Source: CBDAUN01 sp965214615 (GTDB lineage Bacteria > Pseudomonadota > Gammaproteobacteria > Arenicellales > JAJDZL01). Taken from it: a stretch of 64,000 nucleotides of DNA. The position numbers and the translations under genes were made by a program. The notes under the pieces are model-generated. The model saw only the letters and a program-made list of their open reading frames with translations. It did not search any database and was not told the origin of the DNA. The DNA lies in the NCBI GenBank assembly GCA_965214615.1, contig OZ243952.1, forward strand, positions 744,001 to 808,000, read 5' to 3'. Below, piece by piece: positions 62,105 through 64,000 of the stretch. The first letter of the stretch is position 1. Each line of letters opens with the position of its first letter.

Positions 62105-63177
62105 ATTCGATGATAGTCATGGCTGGGGGAACGGGCGGTCACATTTTTGTCGCGCTTGCGGTTGCCGATGAGCTTCGCAGCAAGGGTGTATCTGTCAGCT
62201 GGCTGGGCGTTCGAGATGGGCTGGAGGACGAATTGGCGAGAAAATCGGGATTCGAATTCGATGCCATTTCGATGACAAAGGTCTGGGGTGCAGGCCCGCT
62301 GCGCTGGCTGGCGCTGCCGTTTTGGATGACTCTTTCGGTGATTCAGTCGATGGCCGTCATTTTGCGCCGCCGACCGGATGCATTGCTCGGAGTCGGCGGA
62401 TATGTGTGCGCTCCGGCCGGTCTGGCAGGCTGGCTGCTGCGGCGCCCCCTTGTGATTCACGAATCGAATACGATTGCCGGGCTGGCCAATCGTGTGCTGG
62501 CATGCGTTTCAAGCCGCATTCTGACCGGCTATCCGGATACGAACCTTAAAGGCAGCCCCGTATGTGTCGGCAATCCGGTACGAAAGGAAATTGCCGCTGC
62601 GGCGCAAGTTCGGTCCGATGTCGGTCGCACCGGCGACGGACCATTGAAAGTGCTCGTTATCGGCGGCAGCCAGGGTGCGCGGGCCCTGAATGAAAATGTG
62701 CCTGCCGCAATTGCCGGCATCGAGCCGGATCAACGCCCGCACGTCATCCACCAGACCGGACGCGGCAGCCTTGATTCCGTACAGGGCGCCTATAACGAAC
62801 TCGGCGTCCAGGCGCAGGCATATGAATTCATCGAAGACATGGCGTCGGCATATGCGTGGGCGGACGTCGTCGTTTCCAGGTCCGGCGCGCTCACCATGGC
62901 CGAACTGGCTGCGATGGGCATCCCCGCAATTCTAGTGCCGTATCCGCATGCCGCACGCGACCATCAAAGAACCAATGCCGAATTCTTCGTTCAGCGCGAC
63001 TGCGCGTATCTGGTTGAAGAAAATGACCGGACGGCAGGACGCATCGAAGAAAGATTGCGGAATTTTGCGCACGACAGATCCCTTGCCGAAGCCATGTCTG
63101 AACGGCTCAAGGCGCTGGCCAAGGTGGACGCGACCGATCTGATCGTGGAACACTGCATGGAGGCGATGGGTTCGTAG
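62101..63177 (+). CDS. murG: UDP-GlcNAc:lipid I N-acetylglucosaminyltransferase
   Basis: A peripheral membrane GT28 enzyme, 358 residues, that makes lipid II from lipid I. The first GGTGGH loop (MAGGTGGHIFVALAVADEL), the GGYVCAPAGLAGWLL segment (about 99-113), IGGSQGARALN (about 186-196) and the UDP-GlcNAc site SRSGALTMAELAAMG (about 259-273) are all present. The start ATG at 62101 overlaps the ftsW stop. Normally murC is next; here murB follows directly. Confidence 0.96.
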   Translation: MNSMIVMAGGTGGHIFVALAVADELRSKGVSVSWLGVRDGLEDELARKSGFEFDAISMTKVWGAGPLRWLALPFWMTLSVIQSMAVILRRRPDALLGVGGYVCAPAGLAGWLLRRPLVIHESNTIAGLANRVLACVSSRILTGYPDTNLKGSPVCVGNPVRKEIAAAAQVRSDVGRTGDGPLKVLVIGGSQGARALNENVPAAIAGIEPDQRPHVIHQTGRGSLDSVQGAYNELGVQAQAYEFIEDMASAYAWADVVVSRSGALTMAELAAMGIPAILVPYPHAARDHQRTNAEFFVQRDCAYLVEENDRTAGRIEERLRNFAHDRSLAEAMSERLKALAKVDATDLIVEHCMEAMGS

Positions 63178-63181
63178 AGCC

Positions 63182-64000
63182 ATGAATGCAAGCGATATCG
63201 ACAGCCTGGAATTTTCGACTCAGGGTCTTAAGGGCGAACTGCGGCGCGACGAGCCGATGAGCAAGCATACGAGCTGGCGCGTCGGCGGTCCGGCGAAGTG
63301 GTTCTACACACCCGCCGGGGTGGATGATCTTGGGATGTTTCTCCAGCGGATACCCGCGGAGATGCCTCTCGCATGGTGCGGCCTGGGCAGCAATCTGCTG
63401 GTTCGCGACGGCGGTTTTTCGGGCGCTGTAATCCACACTCTGAAAGGGCTGGGCGAATTGCGCGCATGCGGCAATGACGGTATCTACGCCCAGGCTGGCG
63501 TGCCTGGAGCGAAGGTGGCCAGATATGCCGTCAAGCGCTCGCTGTGCGGCGCTGAATTCCTAGTCGGGATTCCGGGCACGGTAGGCGGAGCCTTGGCCAT
63601 GAATGCCGGGTGCTTCGGAAGCGAAACCTGGGACATAGTCAGCTATGTCGAAACTATCAGCCGAACCAGCGCGCGCCGCAGACTGATGTCGTCTCAAGTT
63701 GAATTCGGCTACCGGTTCGCGCAGACTCCGGAAAGCGAGTGGTATGTCGGCGCGATGTTCCAGCTCAGTCCCTGCGATGCGGATTTTGGAAAAAAGGCGA
63801 TCACCAGGCTGCTGCGCCAGCGCTCGTCGACTCAGCCGGTCCAGACCTCGAATGCCGGATCGGTATTCCGCAATCCGCCGGATGACTTTGCAGCCCGCCT
63901 AGTGGAGTCCGCGGGTCTGAAAGGCCATTCGATCGGAAACGCCCGGGTTTCGCCCAAGCATGCCAACTTCATTGAAAATCCCGGCAATGCGACCGCTGCG
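63182..64000 (+). CDS. murB: UDP-N-acetylenolpyruvoylglucosamine reductase, 5' part
   Basis: An FAD-linked enolpyruvyl reductase, truncated by the window end; 273 codons are present with no stop. Family blocks are HTSWRVGGPAKWF, LGSNLLVRDGGFSG (FAD site), GIPGTVGGALAMNAG and the catalytic-serine motif NAGSVFRNPP (about 225-234); the final catalytic Glu region lies beyond the edge. The sequence resembles the shorter MurB class, in which GTVGGA is typical. It starts 4 bp after murG, with no murC in between. The ATG at 63182 fits the family start. Confidence 0.93.
   Translation, partial: MNASDIDSLEFSTQGLKGELRRDEPMSKHTSWRVGGPAKWFYTPAGVDDLGMFLQRIPAEMPLAWCGLGSNLLVRDGGFSGAVIHTLKGLGELRACGNDGIYAQAGVPGAKVARYAVKRSLCGAEFLVGIPGTVGGALAMNAGCFGSETWDIVSYVETISRTSARRRLMSSQVEFGYRFAQTPESEWYVGAMFQLSPCDADFGKKAITRLLRQRSSTQPVQTSNAGSVFRNPPDDFAARLVESAGLKGHSIGNARVSPKHANFIENPGNATAA

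Overview
The window looks like the chromosome of a gammaproteobacterium, probably an uncultured or little-studied one. Three conserved blocks support this: the order lpoA / rsmI / rnpB / mraZ-rsmH-ftsL-ftsI-murE-murF-mraY-murD-ftsW-murG, the sulfur-relay genes dsrEFHC (tusDCB/E) next to rppH, and bacterial coq7, rppH, bepA and dolP homologues. The class call is inference from gene content; no 16S gene is present. No phage, integrase, intact insertion sequence or CRISPR array was seen.

Layout. 1-6.7 kb: citrate synthase (gltA), a convergent DUF3179 protein and a hydantoinase/oxoprolinase pair (hyuA-hyuB). 6.7-13.4 kb, an accessory-looking stretch: a hipBA toxin-antitoxin pair whose antitoxin may be leaderless, an orphan AAA ATPase, and a polar amino-acid ABC transporter whose ATPase gene has lost its middle in frame while the binding protein and both permeases are intact. 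13.5-31.4 kb: mostly solitary metabolic and transport genes (serine hydrolase, uronate-dehydrogenase-like and FAD oxidoreductases, two MFS carriers, a DMT carrier, MscS channel, alpha/beta hydrolase, metY, a 3-hydroxyacyl-CoA dehydrogenase ending just before the usual hydratase domain, a DXD glycosyltransferase), plus a rhomboid protease overlapping a large periplasmic thioredoxin-fold protein. 31.5-41.6 kb: coq7, a Rieske ferredoxin, yicC-gmk-pterin dehydratase, two tandem near-identical AAA/PD-(D/E)XK genes, a folK-folP fusion and the M48 protease bepA.

42.6-46.6 kb holds the most interesting system: dsrE-dsrF-dsrH-dsrC-dsrM-dsrK in one tight operon, with no dsrAB, dsrL or dsrJOP. DsrC keeps both redox cysteines, and DsrK keeps its two ferredoxin sites and the CCG/CxxC cluster motif. 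This implies a membrane thiol-disulfide electron circuit coupled to sulfur relay without a sulfite reductase nearby. An S24-like protein lacking the catalytic serine converges on dsrK. After rppH and a tRNA-Gly(CCC) come dolP and lpoA (outer-membrane maintenance and activation of peptidoglycan synthesis), facing rsmI.

50.3-64 kb: rsmI, RNase P RNA and the division and cell-wall (dcw) cluster, mostly overlapping genes on one strand, with a candidate MraZ operator in an AT-rich leader. The cluster runs off the window inside murB. It has three oddities: murC is not between murG and murB, FtsI reads KTA where KTG is usual, and MurD has lost several normally conserved active-site residues.
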